Shown here piece by piece: positions 44,458-53,170 of a stretch of DNA of 64,000 bases. The position numbers and the translations under genes are program-made. The stretch is taken from the NCBI GenBank assembly GCA_963759375.1, contig CAVWYY010000003.1, positions 186,001 to 250,000 of the forward strand, read 5' to 3'. The notes beneath the pieces are model-generated. The model was not told the origin of the DNA. It saw only the letters and a program-made list of their open reading frames with translations, and did not search any database. The DNA comes from DASSUW01 sp963759375 (GTDB taxonomy: Bacteria > Actinomycetota > Thermoleophilia > Solirubrobacterales > Solirubrobacteraceae). Numbering within the stretch: position 1 is the first letter of the stretch; each line of letters starts with the position of its first letter.

Positions 44458-44497
44458 GCACGATCGTTCGATCTGTGATAGAAAGCACGATCGTTCG
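44458..44497. promoter_or_regulatory. Tandem TetR operator-like direct repeats
   Basis: The 13-mer GCACGATCGTTCG occurs twice in the same orientation, at 44458-44470 and 44485-44497, 27 bases apart (between two and three helical turns). Each contains the perfect 8-base palindrome ACGATCGT. The sites lie between the divergent TetR and MFS starts (44443 and 44522). Two dimers bound on one DNA region is the natural reading. Confidence 0.75.
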
Positions 44498-44521
44498 TTC
44501 TTCTTCCTCCCCAGGTTGGTC

Positions 44522-45991
44522 ATGTCCAAGCTCCCCGGCTCCCCCGCCTACGGCCTCGCCGCCGCCCCGCCGCCGCCGACAGCCCGCTCGACCACCGACC
44601 CGTGGCCCGTGTTCTGGCTGGCGGCGGCGGGGACGTTCCTCGCGTACCTCGACGTGACGATCGTCAACATCGCGTTCCCCTCGATCGCCGCGGACTTCAG
44701 TGGCGCCGGCCTCGGTGAGCTGTCGTGGGTCGTCAACGCGTATGCGCTCGCGTTCGCAGCGCTGCTCGTGATCTTCGGCCGCGTGGCCGACCGCATCGGC
44801 CGCCGCCGGATCTACCTGGCCGGCACCGCGGTGTTCGCCGTGTCGTCGGCGGCGTGCGCCGTCGCGCCGTCGGTCGGCGTGCTGGTCGCGGCCCGCACCC
44901 TGCAGGGGGCAGCGGCGTCGGCGATGATCCCGGCCGCGCTCGGGCTGTTGCTGGCCGCGTTCCCGCCGCAGCGGTGGGCGGCGGCGATCGCCGGCTGGGG
45001 CGCCGTGGGCTCGGTGGCCGCGGCCTTCGGGCCGCCGATCGGCGGCCTGCTCGCGGACGGCGGCGGGTGGCGCTGGATCTTCGTGATCAACATCCCCGTC
45101 GGCATCGCGACCGTGATGCTCGGCGGGCGGTGGCTGCGCGAGTCGCGCGTCCCGGAGACCGCCCGGCCCGACGTGTTCGGCGCGATCCTGCTCGCCGGAG
45201 CGGTCGGCGCGCTCGCGCTGGCGCTCGTGCAGGGCGAGACCTGGGGCTGGGGCTCGGCCGCGACCGTAGGCGCCTTCGCCGTCGCCCTCGTCGCCGGCTC
45301 GCTGCTGGCGGCGCGGACCCGCCGGATCGCCGCGCCGATCTTCGAGCCGGCGCTGCTGCGGTCGCGCTGGTCGCGGGCGGCGAACGCCGGGACGATGGCG
45401 TTCGGCGCGGCGCTGTTCGCCAGTCAGCTGTGCGCGGTCCTGTTCGCGACGAGCGTCTGGGGCTGGTCGGTCCTCGAGGCCGGCCTGGCCGCGATCCCGG
45501 GTCCGATCGCCTCGGCGGTCGCGGCGCCGATCGGCGGCCGCTGGGCGAGCCGCTCCGGCCCGCGCCCGGTGGCGATCGCCGGCGCCGGGCTGTTCGCGCT
45601 GTCGCTGCTCTGGGTGGTCGTCGCCGCAGGTTCGGAGCCGGACTTCTTCGGCGTCTGGCTCCCCTACGGGATCGTCGGCGGGGCCGGCATCGGCCTCGGC
45701 CTGCCGGCGCTGATCGGCGCAACCGCCACCGGGCTCCCGCCCGCGCGGTTCGCGACCGGCATGGCGCTGGCCACCACGGCTCGGCAGCTCGGCGCCGTGC
45801 TCGGGGTCGCGCTGCTCGTCGCAGTGGTCGGCACTCCGGCGCCGGACGACGCGGTCGCGGCGTACCACGCCGGGTTCGCGCTGTGCGCGGGCGCGTTGGG
45901 TGTGGCGGCGGTGTGTGCGTGGCTGCTGACGCCGGCGCCCGTCGCCAAGCTCGCCGGCCGTGGCGCCGCCATCGAACCCCTGGCTGGGTAA
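44522..45991 (+). CDS. MFS multidrug exporter (DHA2 type)
   Basis: 489 residues with about 14 membrane helices. Motif A (GRVADRIGRRR), the DHA2-type D-x-T-I-V-N motif in helix 1 (LDVTIVNIAFPSIA) and GWRWIFVINIPVG-like GGWRWIFVINIPVG are present. It likely exports drugs or toxic metabolites by proton antiport under control of the adjacent TetR. The final residues EPLAG and the stop fall inside repeat copy 3, whose left end starts at 45981. Confidence 0.92.
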   Translation: MSKLPGSPAYGLAAAPPPPTARSTTDPWPVFWLAAAGTFLAYLDVTIVNIAFPSIAADFSGAGLGELSWVVNAYALAFAALLVIFGRVADRIGRRRIYLAGTAVFAVSSAACAVAPSVGVLVAARTLQGAAASAMIPAALGLLLAAFPPQRWAAAIAGWGAVGSVAAAFGPPIGGLLADGGGWRWIFVINIPVGIATVMLGGRWLRESRVPETARPDVFGAILLAGAVGALALALVQGETWGWGSAATVGAFAVALVAGSLLAARTRRIAAPIFEPALLRSRWSRAANAGTMAFGAALFASQLCAVLFATSVWGWSVLEAGLAAIPGPIASAVAAPIGGRWASRSGPRPVAIAGAGLFALSLLWVVVAAGSEPDFFGVWLPYGIVGGAGIGLGLPALIGATATGLPPARFATGMALATTARQLGAVLGVALLVAVVGTPAPDDAVAAYHAGFALCAGALGVAAVCAWLLTPAPVAKLAGRGAAIEPLAG

Positions 45992-46217
45992 GGAGGCGGT
46001 GGCCCCGGCGGGTGTGACTACTTGACGGCGATTATTGCCCTCAACCGGTCACACCCGTGGGATGTGGTCGGTTCAGGCGAATAATTCACCTCAAGTGACC
46101 AGACCCGCCGAGCTGTGGTCACTTCGCCGCGATATGCGCGGCTAACTGACCACGCGCCCCGAGGACGACCCGAGACGCCGACCTCTCGGCCTCCCTACCC
46201 AGCCGCAGTTGACGTTC
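45981..46217. repeat. Terminal-inverted-repeat hairpin element, copy 3
   Basis: The largest copy. Left end TGGCTGGGTAAGGAGG at 45981-45996 is slightly degenerate; right end (46191-46217) is the family core CTCCCTACCCAGCCGCAGTT plus GACGTTC. The interior folds into three hairpins. A: 46009-46029 with 46037-46057 (21 positions, four mismatches, ten perfect outer pairs). B: 46065-46081 with 46085-46101 (17 positions, several mismatches). C: 46116-46131 with 46137-46152 (16 positions, two mismatches). It lies between convergent MFS and chrA genes. The left end holds the MFS stop; the right end overlaps the chrA stop (TGA of TGAACGTC). Confidence 0.85.
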
Positions 46218-47310
46218 ACGACGGCAACGGGCCACCAGCGACTCCCACCACGAGCCCCACGACGGCGCCACCGGCAAGCGCCCACAGCGCCGCGCGGCCA
46301 AGCAGCAACGCGCCAGCGGCCACAGCCAGCAGCGCGTACTGCCACGGCTCCTCGAGCGCACCGAACAGCGGCACGACCGCCCCGAGCACGGCGCCGACGG
46401 CAGCCGGGCCCGCGCCGTCGAGGAACGCCCGTGCCATCGCCGAGTCCCGGAGCCGCTCGAACCGATCGCCGAGCGCGTACACGACCACGAACGACGGCGC
46501 GAAGGCGATCGCCGCGGCGAGCAGGGCGCCGCCGAGCCCCGAGGCCGCCCAGCCGACGATCGCGACGGTGTGGACGACCGGCCCCGGCGTGAGCTGCCCG
46601 TAGGCGACGGCGTTGGCGAACTCGGCGGCGGTCATCCAGTGGTGCTCGTCCACCGCGTCGCCCTGCATCAGCGGGATGATCACGAAGCCCCCGCCGTACG
46701 AGAGCGCGCCGACCTTCAAGGAGGTCCAGGCGAGCGCGGGGAGCGTGGAGGCCACGGCGAGCAGGACCGGCCAGGCGTGGACGCCGACCACGCGGCGGCG
46801 GCCGAGCTCGAGTGCGCCGCAGCCGAGCAGCACGAGCACGACGTACGGGCCGACGGCCACGGCCGCCACGGCACCGAGCGCCATGTAGACGACCGCAGGC
46901 GCAACCCGTCCGGAGAGGCTCGACCGGCCGAGCGAGATCCCCGCCTGGGCGACGACGGCGACCACCGCGGCCGCGGCGCCCGCGCCGATCCCGCGGATCC
47001 ACGCCGGCGGCGAGTCGCCGAGCGCGACGGCCGAGATCGCCAGCACGATGACGAGCCCGGGCAGGATGAACGCAAGGCCGCCGGCCAGCGCGCCGAGCCG
47101 GCCGCCGACCCGCGAGGCGCAGTAGATCGCGAGCTGCGTGCCGCCCGGTCCGGGCAGCAGCTGGGTCGCCGCGTTCGCGTCCTCGAACTCGCGCGCTTCC
47201 ATCCAGCGGTGCCGATCGACGCATAGCTCCCGGAGCAGCGCGACCTGCGACGGCGGGCCGCCGAAGCTCGTGATCCCGATCCGCGCCCACTCGCGGATGA
47301 CGACGGACAT
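46216..47310 (-). CDS. chrA: Chromate transporter, two-domain
   Basis: 364 residues made of two homologous CHR halves. The first half has ITSFGGPPSQVALLREL, QLLPGPGGTQLAIY and GGLAFILPG; the second has SLKVGALSYGGGFVIIPLM and YGQLTPGPVVHTVAIVGW. Two-domain ChrA proteins export chromate. The MSVVIREW start at 47310 was chosen as the first Met before the conserved region. The stop codon overlaps the edge of repeat copy 3. It is divergent from rarA by 35 bases. Confidence 0.92.
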   Translation of the reverse strand: MSVVIREWARIGITSFGGPPSQVALLRELCVDRHRWMEAREFEDANAATQLLPGPGGTQLAIYCASRVGGRLGALAGGLAFILPGLVIVLAISAVALGDSPPAWIRGIGAGAAAAVVAVVAQAGISLGRSSLSGRVAPAVVYMALGAVAAVAVGPYVVLVLLGCGALELGRRRVVGVHAWPVLLAVASTLPALAWTSLKVGALSYGGGFVIIPLMQGDAVDEHHWMTAAEFANAVAYGQLTPGPVVHTVAIVGWAASGLGGALLAAAIAFAPSFVVVYALGDRFERLRDSAMARAFLDGAGPAAVGAVLGAVVPLFGALEEPWQYALLAVAAGALLLGRAALWALAGGAVVGLVVGVAGGPLPS

Positions 47311-47345
47311 GGGAGCGCGCCGCACGCTTCGGGAAGATATGGGGC

Positions 47346-48653
47346 GTGGACCGCCTCTTCGACCCCCCGGACAAGGGACCGCAACATCGCACGCCGCCGG
47401 ACGGGCCGCTGGCGGCGCGGATGCGCCCCCAGTCGCTCGACGAGTTCGTCGGCCAGGAGCACCTGCTCGGCGAGGGGTCCGCGCTGCGCGCCGCGCTGGA
47501 GTCCGGCCGCCCACACTCGATGGTCCTGTACGGCCCGCCCGGCACCGGCAAGACGACGCTCGCGCGCCTCGCCGCCGAGCACGCCGACGCGGCCTTCGAG
47601 GAGCTGTCGGCCGTCCAGGCCGGCCGCGCCGAGGTGCGCGAGGTGATCGCCCGCGCGAGCGAGCGGCGCCAGGGCGGCCGCGGCACGATCTTCTTCCTCG
47701 ACGAGATCCACCGCTTCAACAAGGCCCAGCAGGACGCGCTGCTGCCCGCGGTCGAGGACGGGCTGGTCACGCTGATCGGGGCCACGACCGAGAACCCGTA
47801 CTTCGAGGTCAACAACGCGCTCCTGTCGCGGACCCGGATCTACGAGCTCAGCGCGCTCAGCACCGACGACATCGAGACGCTGATGCGACGGGCGATCGAG
47901 CGCGACGAGGTGGCGAACACGCGGATCCCCGACGAGGTGATCGAGTTCCTCGCGGCGCGCGCCGGCGGCGACGCGCGCACGGCGCTGAACGCGCTCGAGC
48001 TCGCCGCGACCACCGCGGTGGGCGAGGCGGTGACGCTCGCCGAGGCCGAGGACGCGCTGCAACGCAAGGCCGTCCTCTACGACAAGGGCGGCGACCAGCA
48101 CTACGACTACATCTCCGCCTGGATCAAGTCGACCCGCGGCTCGGACCCTGACGCCTCGCTCTACTACCTCGCCGCGATGATGGAAGGCGGCGAGGACCCG
48201 CGCTTCATCGCGCGGCGGATGATCATCCTCGCGTCGGAGGACATCGGGAACGCCGACCCGCAGGCGCTGCCGATCGCGGTCGCCGCCGCCCAGGCCGTCG
48301 AGCACGTGGGGATGCCCGAGGCCCAGTACGCGCTCGCCCAGGCCGCGATCTACCTGTCGCTGGCGCCGAAGTCGAACGCCGCCACGCGGGCGATCGGCGC
48401 CGCCCGCGGCCACATCCGCGACCACGGCGCACAGCATCCACCTGCCGCGCTGCGCAGCGCCGCGTACCCGGGCGCCGCCAACCTCGGCCGCGGCATCGGT
48501 TACGAGTACCCGCACGACCGCCCGAACCACGTGAACGAGCAGGAGCACCTGCCCGACGGGCTCGAGGACCTGCGCTTCTACGAGCCCGACGAGACCGAGC
48601 GCGAGCTGCGCGAGCGGCTCGAGCGGATCCGCAAGGCGCGCGGGAGGGACTGA
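47346..48653 (+). CDS. rarA: Replication-associated recombination protein A
   Basis: 435 residues. AAA ATPase signatures: LVGQEH-like FVGQEHLLGEG, Walker A YGPPGTGKTTLARLAA, Walker B FFLDEIHRFNKAQQDALL and sensor GATTENPYFEVNNALLSR. The C-terminal RarA/Mgs1 domain follows (GGDARTALNALELA, PDASLYYLAAMMEGGEDPRFIARRMIILASEDIG). It helps restart stalled replication forks. A possible GATATG box precedes the GTG by only 4 bases, so its promoter is unclear. It is translationally coupled to the methyltransferase. Confidence 0.96.
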   Translation: MDRLFDPPDKGPQHRTPPDGPLAARMRPQSLDEFVGQEHLLGEGSALRAALESGRPHSMVLYGPPGTGKTTLARLAAEHADAAFEELSAVQAGRAEVREVIARASERRQGGRGTIFFLDEIHRFNKAQQDALLPAVEDGLVTLIGATTENPYFEVNNALLSRTRIYELSALSTDDIETLMRRAIERDEVANTRIPDEVIEFLAARAGGDARTALNALELAATTAVGEAVTLAEAEDALQRKAVLYDKGGDQHYDYISAWIKSTRGSDPDASLYYLAAMMEGGEDPRFIARRMIILASEDIGNADPQALPIAVAAAQAVEHVGMPEAQYALAQAAIYLSLAPKSNAATRAIGAARGHIRDHGAQHPPAALRSAAYPGAANLGRGIGYEYPHDRPNHVNEQEHLPDGLEDLRFYEPDETERELRERLERIRKARGRD

Positions 48654-49432
48654 TGGTCGACCCGGTCGCCGCCCGCGGGTTCGGCACGCAGGCCGCCCAG
48701 TACGAGCGCGGCCGCCCCGGATGGCCGGTCGACGCGGTGACCGCCCTGCTCGAGCGCTTCGGCGCCGGCACCGTGCTCGACCTCGCGGCCGGCACCGGCA
48801 AGCTCACGCGCGTGCTCGCCGAGCGGGTCGACACGGTCATCGCGGTCGAGCCCGTCGAGGGGATGCGCGAGGTCCTGCGCGAGCAGCTGCCGCACGTGCG
48901 CGCGATGACCGGCACCGCGGAGGCGATCCCGGTGCCCGACCACAGCGTCGACGCCGTGTTCGTCGCCGAGGCGTTCCACTGGTTCGACCCGCCGGTCGCG
49001 GCCGCGGAGATGGCCCGGGTGGTCAAGCCGAGCGGCGGCGTCGCGGTCCTGTGGAACGAGCTGGTGTGGCAGGAGACCGACTGGCTGAAGGAGCTGCACG
49101 ACACGCTGATGGAGCACCGCCTCCACGACCCGCCCCGCGGGCGTGACAAGGTGCCCTGGCGCGAGGCTCTGGAGGCCGAGCCGGGGCTCGGCCCGCTGCA
49201 CGACGAGGAGGCGACGCACGAGCACGTGCTCGACCGCGAGGGCCAGCTCGCGCAGATCGCCTCGTTCAGCTGGGTCGGCGCCCTGCCGCCCGACCGGTTC
49301 GAGGCCGCGATCGCGGCCTGCCGCGCCGTGCTCGAGAGGCACGGCATCGACCAGGTGGCGATGACCTACCGGACGCTGATCACGTGGGCTCAGGCGAATC
49401 GCGCCGGGGAGAGCGCCCCGAGCGCCGGATGA
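48653..49432 (+). CDS. Class I SAM-dependent methyltransferase
   Basis: 259 residues. The SAM-binding motif is VLDLAAGTGKLTRVLAERV, followed by AVEPVEGM (motif II) and SVDAVFVAEAFHWFDPP (motif III/IV). It resembles the small Methyltransf_11 family; the substrate is not evident. The ATG overlaps the rarA stop (TGATG). The gene's last 43 bases overlap the convergent FAD oxidoreductase gene. Confidence 0.85.
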   Translation: MVDPVAARGFGTQAAQYERGRPGWPVDAVTALLERFGAGTVLDLAAGTGKLTRVLAERVDTVIAVEPVEGMREVLREQLPHVRAMTGTAEAIPVPDHSVDAVFVAEAFHWFDPPVAAAEMARVVKPSGGVAVLWNELVWQETDWLKELHDTLMEHRLHDPPRGRDKVPWREALEAEPGLGPLHDEEATHEHVLDREGQLAQIASFSWVGALPPDRFEAAIAACRAVLERHGIDQVAMTYRTLITWAQANRAGESAPSAG

Positions 49433-50604
49433 TCCGCCGTCCCTGACACCAGGTCGGCGACGAGCCGGCCGGTGAGCGGGCCGAGGGTGACGCCGAGCAT
49501 GCCGTGGCCGGTCGCGAGGACGACGCGGTCGGCGCGCGGGTGCGGGCCGATCACCGGGAGCCCGTCGGGCGTGCACGGGCGCAGCCCCGACCACGTCAGC
49601 CGCGGCTCGGCGCTGACCCCGAGCCGGGCGGCGGCCACGCGCCGGATCGCCCCGACGCGCTTCGGGTCGCCGCGCTGCTCGGTGCGGCCGAGGACCAGCC
49701 CGCCGGTGAGGCGCAGCCGCCCGTCCATCGGGTTGGCGACGACCCGGTCGTCGTAGAGGTACAACGGCATCCGCAGCGGCGACACCGCCGGGTCGTAGTC
49801 GACCGCGTAGCCCTTGCCCGCCACCAGCGGGAGCCCGGCGCCGAGCGACGCGGCGAGCGCGCCCGACCAGACGCCTGCGGCGATCACCGCGTGGCCGGCG
49901 CGGATGTCGCCGACGCGCACGCCGCCCGGCTCCTGCGCGATCGCGCCCACCTCCACGCCCGAGCGCAGCTCCGCGCCCGCACGCTCCGCCGCCCCCGCGA
50001 TCTCGGCGACCAGGCGGATCGGGTCGCACTGCGCCTCGTCGGGGAACAGCACCGCGGCGCGCAGGTCGCCGGTGAGCGCCGGCTCGAGCTCGCGCGCCTC
50101 GGTCACGGTCAGCACGCGCGCACCGAGCGCGCGGCCGGTCGCGGACGCCGCCTCCTCCTCGGCGTGCGCCACGGACGAGGCGTGCACGGTCAGACAGCCG
50201 CTGCGGCGGTAGCCGCCGTCGATCCCCTCGGCGGCCAGCTCGTCGAAGCGCCTCAGGCCCTCAACGCACAGCTCGCGCTGGAGCGCCTCCCCCGCCTCCG
50301 CGCGCGTCGGCGTCGACGCCCGCGCGTAGCGCAGCAGCCACGGCGCGAGCGCCGGCTGCGGGCGCATCCCGAACGGCGAGTCGCGCCGGACCATCCAGCG
50401 CAGGCCCGAGCGCAGGTTCTCCGGCGCGGCGATCGGCCGCGAGTGGCTGGGCACGAGCAGCCCGGCGTTGCCCCACGAGCAGCCCTCGCCCCAGCCGGCG
50501 TCGCGCTCGAGCACCGTGACGCTCGCGCCCGCGCGGGCGAGCTCGTACGCCGCGCAGGCGCCGATCACGCCCCCGCCGACGACCACGACGTCGGGTGACG
50601 TCAC
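49390..50604 (-). CDS. FAD oxidoreductase, predicted cis-4-hydroxy-D-proline dehydrogenase
   Basis: 404 residues of the D-amino acid dehydrogenase (DadA) family. The Rossmann FAD motif is VVVGGGVIGACAAYELARAG with a downstream ERDAGWGEGCSWGNAG. C-terminal PDGLPVIGPHP and ATGHGMLGVTLGP complete the FAD fold. The substrate is inferred from context: it ends a four-gene operon with a hydroxyproline epimerase and a lyase-family enzyme, so oxidising cis-4-hydroxy-D-proline to pyrroline-4-hydroxy-2-carboxylate fits. The GTG overlaps the epimerase stop. Confidence 0.85.
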   Translation of the reverse strand: MTSPDVVVVGGGVIGACAAYELARAGASVTVLERDAGWGEGCSWGNAGLLVPSHSRPIAAPENLRSGLRWMVRRDSPFGMRPQPALAPWLLRYARASTPTRAEAGEALQRELCVEGLRRFDELAAEGIDGGYRRSGCLTVHASSVAHAEEEAASATGRALGARVLTVTEARELEPALTGDLRAAVLFPDEAQCDPIRLVAEIAGAAERAGAELRSGVEVGAIAQEPGGVRVGDIRAGHAVIAAGVWSGALAASLGAGLPLVAGKGYAVDYDPAVSPLRMPLYLYDDRVVANPMDGRLRLTGGLVLGRTEQRGDPKRVGAIRRVAAARLGVSAEPRLTWSGLRPCTPDGLPVIGPHPRADRVVLATGHGMLGVTLGPLTGRLVADLVSGTADHPALGALSPARFA

Positions 50605-51560
50605 AGGGCGAAGCCGGCGGGGAACGGGTCGTCGGCGTGCAGCAGGTACTCGCCGCTGCCGGTGACCCACGCGCGACCGGTGATCTCCGGCACCACCGCC
50701 GGGAGATCGCCGACCGTCGTCTCAGCGACCAGCCGCCCGGTGAAGCGCGTGCCGATCAGCGACTCGTTCACGAAGTCCTGCCCGATCGCCAGCTCGCCGC
50801 GCGCGTGCAGCTGGGCCATCCGCGCGCTCGTGCCCGTCCCACACGGCGAGCGATCGAGCCAGCCCGGGTGGATCGACGTGGCGTTGCGGGCGTCGGCGCC
50901 GTCGCGCCCCGGCGCGTGGAAGACCACGTGGCGGCAGCCGGAGATGCGCTCGTCGAGCGGGTGCACCGGCGGGTCCTCGTTGACCGCGGCCATGATCTCG
51001 GCCCCGCGGTCGATGTACTCGCGCGCGTTCGCCGGATCGAGGTCGTCGACCGGGACGAACGCGTAGAAGTTGCCCCCGAACGCGATGTCGACGGCCAGGT
51101 CGCCGAGTCGGCGCTCGCGCTCGTAGAGGAACGACGGCACGTTGCGCAGCGTCACCGCCGTCGCGCGGCCGCCGGACACGGCCACCCGGGCCTCGACGAG
51201 GCCGGCCGGAGTGTCCAGCCGCACGATCGTCTCCGGCTCCTGCGCCGCCACCATGCCCGTCTCCACGAGCACCGTGGCCACCCCGATCGTCCCGTGCCCG
51301 CACATCGGCAGGCAGCCCGACACCTCGATGAACAGCACGCCCCAGTCGGCGTCGGAGCGCGTCGGGGGCTGCAGGATCGCCCCCGACATCGCGCCATGGC
51401 CCCGCGGCTCCCGCATCAACAGCAGCCGCAGGTCGTCCATCTCGGTCTCGAAGCGCAGCTTGCGGTCGAGCATCGTCGCGCCCGGGATCGGGTCGACGCC
51501 GCCCGTGACAACCCGGGTCGGCATCCCCTCCGTGTGCGAGTCGACCGCGTCGATCCTCAT
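50601..51560 (-). CDS. 4-hydroxyproline 2-epimerase (proline racemase family)
   Basis: 319 residues. The two catalytic Cys are in LPMCGHGTIG and RSPCGTGTSA, the paired acid/base pair of the proline racemase superfamily. DSHTEGMPTRVV at the N-terminus and the NFYAFV segment are conserved. The context with the DadA-like enzyme, the DapA-like enzyme and ketoglutarate semialdehyde dehydrogenase points to 4-hydroxyproline epimerase rather than proline racemase. Overlaps both neighbours by 4 bases. Confidence 0.9.
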   Translation of the reverse strand: MRIDAVDSHTEGMPTRVVTGGVDPIPGATMLDRKLRFETEMDDLRLLLMREPRGHGAMSGAILQPPTRSDADWGVLFIEVSGCLPMCGHGTIGVATVLVETGMVAAQEPETIVRLDTPAGLVEARVAVSGGRATAVTLRNVPSFLYERERRLGDLAVDIAFGGNFYAFVPVDDLDPANAREYIDRGAEIMAAVNEDPPVHPLDERISGCRHVVFHAPGRDGADARNATSIHPGWLDRSPCGTGTSARMAQLHARGELAIGQDFVNESLIGTRFTGRLVAETTVGDLPAVVPEITGRAWVTGSGEYLLHADDPFPAGFAL

Positions 51561-52432
51561 ACCGCCGCGACCGCCATCGCGTCACGCAGCGCGGCGCGCT
51601 CGGCGTCGGTGAGCGGCAGGCGCGGCGGCCGCGTCGCCCCGCCGACGAGCCCGACCTCGTCCATCGCCGCCTTGAAGTACTGGACCAGCTTCGGCGTCAT
51701 GTCGAACCGCGCGAGCGGCAGCAGCCGCGCGTAGATCTCGCGCGCCCGCTCGAGCTCGCCCGCCCGGCACGTCTCGTACAGCTCGACGCACTCGCCCGGC
51801 AGCACGTCGGCCACGCCGGTGACCCAGCCGGTGGCGCCCGCACAGAAGCCCTCGAGCGCCCAGTCGTCGCCGCCCACCAGCACCTCGAGTCCGGGCGCGG
51901 CGTTGAGCAGCGCCGGGATCCGCCGAGCGTCGCCCGAGCACTCCTTGATCGCCACCACGCCGTCGACCTCCTCGTACAGGCGGACGATCAGCTCCGGCGT
52001 CATGTCGACGCCGCTGGCCTCCGGGTTGTTGTACGCCATGAGCGGGAGCCCGGCCGCCTCGGTGACCGCGCGGTAGTACGCGATCGTCTCATCGGCGTCG
52101 GCCCGGTAGCCGAGCGGCGGCAGCATCATCAGCGCGCCGGCGCCCGCCTCGGCGGCGTCGGCTGCCAGGGCGATCGCGGCGGCGGGCGTGCCCGACGAGA
52201 TACCGGCGATCACAGGCACGCGGCCGTCGACCGCGCGCGCGACCGACTCGACGACGGTTCGGCGCTCGGCCGTCGACAGGCTGCCGGCCTCGCCCATCGT
52301 GCCGGTGGCGACGATGCCGTGGACGCCCGCGTCGAGCAGGGTCGCGAGGTTGCCCTCGAGCCCGGCGACGTCGATCGCGCCGGAGGCGTCGAAGGGAGTG
52401 GTGACGGCGGGGATGATGCCGGGGAAGCGCAC
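51557..52432 (-). CDS. DapA-family pyrroline-4-hydroxy-2-carboxylate deaminase (predicted)
   Basis: 291 residues of the DHDPS/N-acetylneuraminate lyase fold. The Schiff-base Lys is in VVAIKECSGDARR, with GTMGEAGSLSTAERRTVVE and YNNPEASGVDM upstream. DapA itself would usually sit with lysine or cell-wall genes; here the operon encodes hydroxyproline epimerase and dehydrogenase. Deamination of the pyrroline intermediate to ketoglutarate semialdehyde is therefore predicted. The start overlaps the epimerase stop by 4 bases and lies 14 bases from the GntR gene. Confidence 0.85.
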   Translation of the reverse strand: MRFPGIIPAVTTPFDASGAIDVAGLEGNLATLLDAGVHGIVATGTMGEAGSLSTAERRTVVESVARAVDGRVPVIAGISSGTPAAAIALAADAAEAGAGALMMLPPLGYRADADETIAYYRAVTEAAGLPLMAYNNPEASGVDMTPELIVRLYEEVDGVVAIKECSGDARRIPALLNAAPGLEVLVGGDDWALEGFCAGATGWVTGVADVLPGECVELYETCRAGELERAREIYARLLPLARFDMTPKLVQYFKAAMDEVGLVGGATRPPRLPLTDAERAALRDAMAVAAV

Positions 52433-52446
52433 TGGGGGTCAGCCTT

Positions 52447-53136
52447 TCAGTCGAGGGTCATGTACTTGCGCACGCGCCTGATGTGCTGGGCGGCGTAGAG
52501 CTCGGCGGCATCCGCGTCCCCCTCGGCGATCGCCTCGTAGATCATGCGGTGCTCGGCGAGGTGGATGGTGGTGCGGCCGGGGACGGCGATCGAGTCGTCG
52601 CGCAGGCGCTGCCACAGCGGCTCGTCCATCACGGCCGCGATGTGGTCGGCCAGGTCGACCAGGACGGGGTTGCCGGTGAGCCCGGCGATGCGCTGATGGA
52701 AGCGACGGTCGCAGTCGTTCCACGCGTCGCCGTCCGCGCCCTCCATGGCGGCGAGCAGCGCCTCGATCTCGGCGTCCGGCCCGCCGCGCTGCGCGGCCAG
52801 GCGGGCGACCGCCGGCTCGAGCAGCGCCCGGGCCTCCAGCAGGTCGGACGGGCTGGAGTCGTGGCGCTCCCGCGGCCGCTCCGGGGCGTTGGCGGCCACG
52901 AACGAGCCCGAGCCGGGGCGGGTCTCGATCAGCCCGGACACCTGAAGCGCGGCGATCGCCTCGCGGACCGACGCGCGGCCCACCTCGAGCCGCCGCGCGA
53001 GGTCGCGCTCGGACGGCAGCCGCTCACCAGGGGCGAACCGTCCGGCGCGGATGTCGGCGGCGATCCGGTCGGCGACCTGCTCGTACCGCTGCCGCAGCGC
53101 GATCGGGGTGAGGGTGGTTTGTTGATCAGACTGCAT
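52447..53136 (-). CDS. FadR-subfamily GntR regulator
   Basis: 229 residues. The N-terminal winged helix reads ERLPSERDLARRLEVGRASVREAI, typical of GntR; the C-terminal FCD domain (ALLEPAVARLAAQRG, FHQRIAGLTGNPVL, EHRMIYEAI) has conserved Asp/His for a metal-ligand site. It is the first gene of the hydroxyproline operon and divergent from the dehydrogenase gene, so it likely controls both in response to a pathway intermediate. The ATG at 53136 starts the region with MQSDQQ. Confidence 0.9.
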   Translation of the reverse strand: MQSDQQTTLTPIALRQRYEQVADRIAADIRAGRFAPGERLPSERDLARRLEVGRASVREAIAALQVSGLIETRPGSGSFVAANAPERPRERHDSSPSDLLEARALLEPAVARLAAQRGGPDAEIEALLAAMEGADGDAWNDCDRRFHQRIAGLTGNPVLVDLADHIAAVMDEPLWQRLRDDSIAVPGRTTIHLAEHRMIYEAIAEGDADAAELYAAQHIRRVRKYMTLD

Positions 53137-53161
53137 TGGTTCTCTCTCCGGACCAGATAAC
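53137..53161. promoter_or_regulatory. Divergent regulatory region of the hydroxyproline cluster
   Basis: The 34-base gap between the GntR and dehydrogenase starts holds TGGT (53137-53140), 11 bases, then ACCA (53152-53155), an inverted repeat of the kind bound by FadR-type GntR regulators. GATAAC (53156-53161) could be the -10 for the plus-strand gene, 9 bases from the ATG. Spacing suggests repressor binding would block both directions. Weakly supported. Confidence 0.4.
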
Positions 53162-53170
53162 GTACACGCC

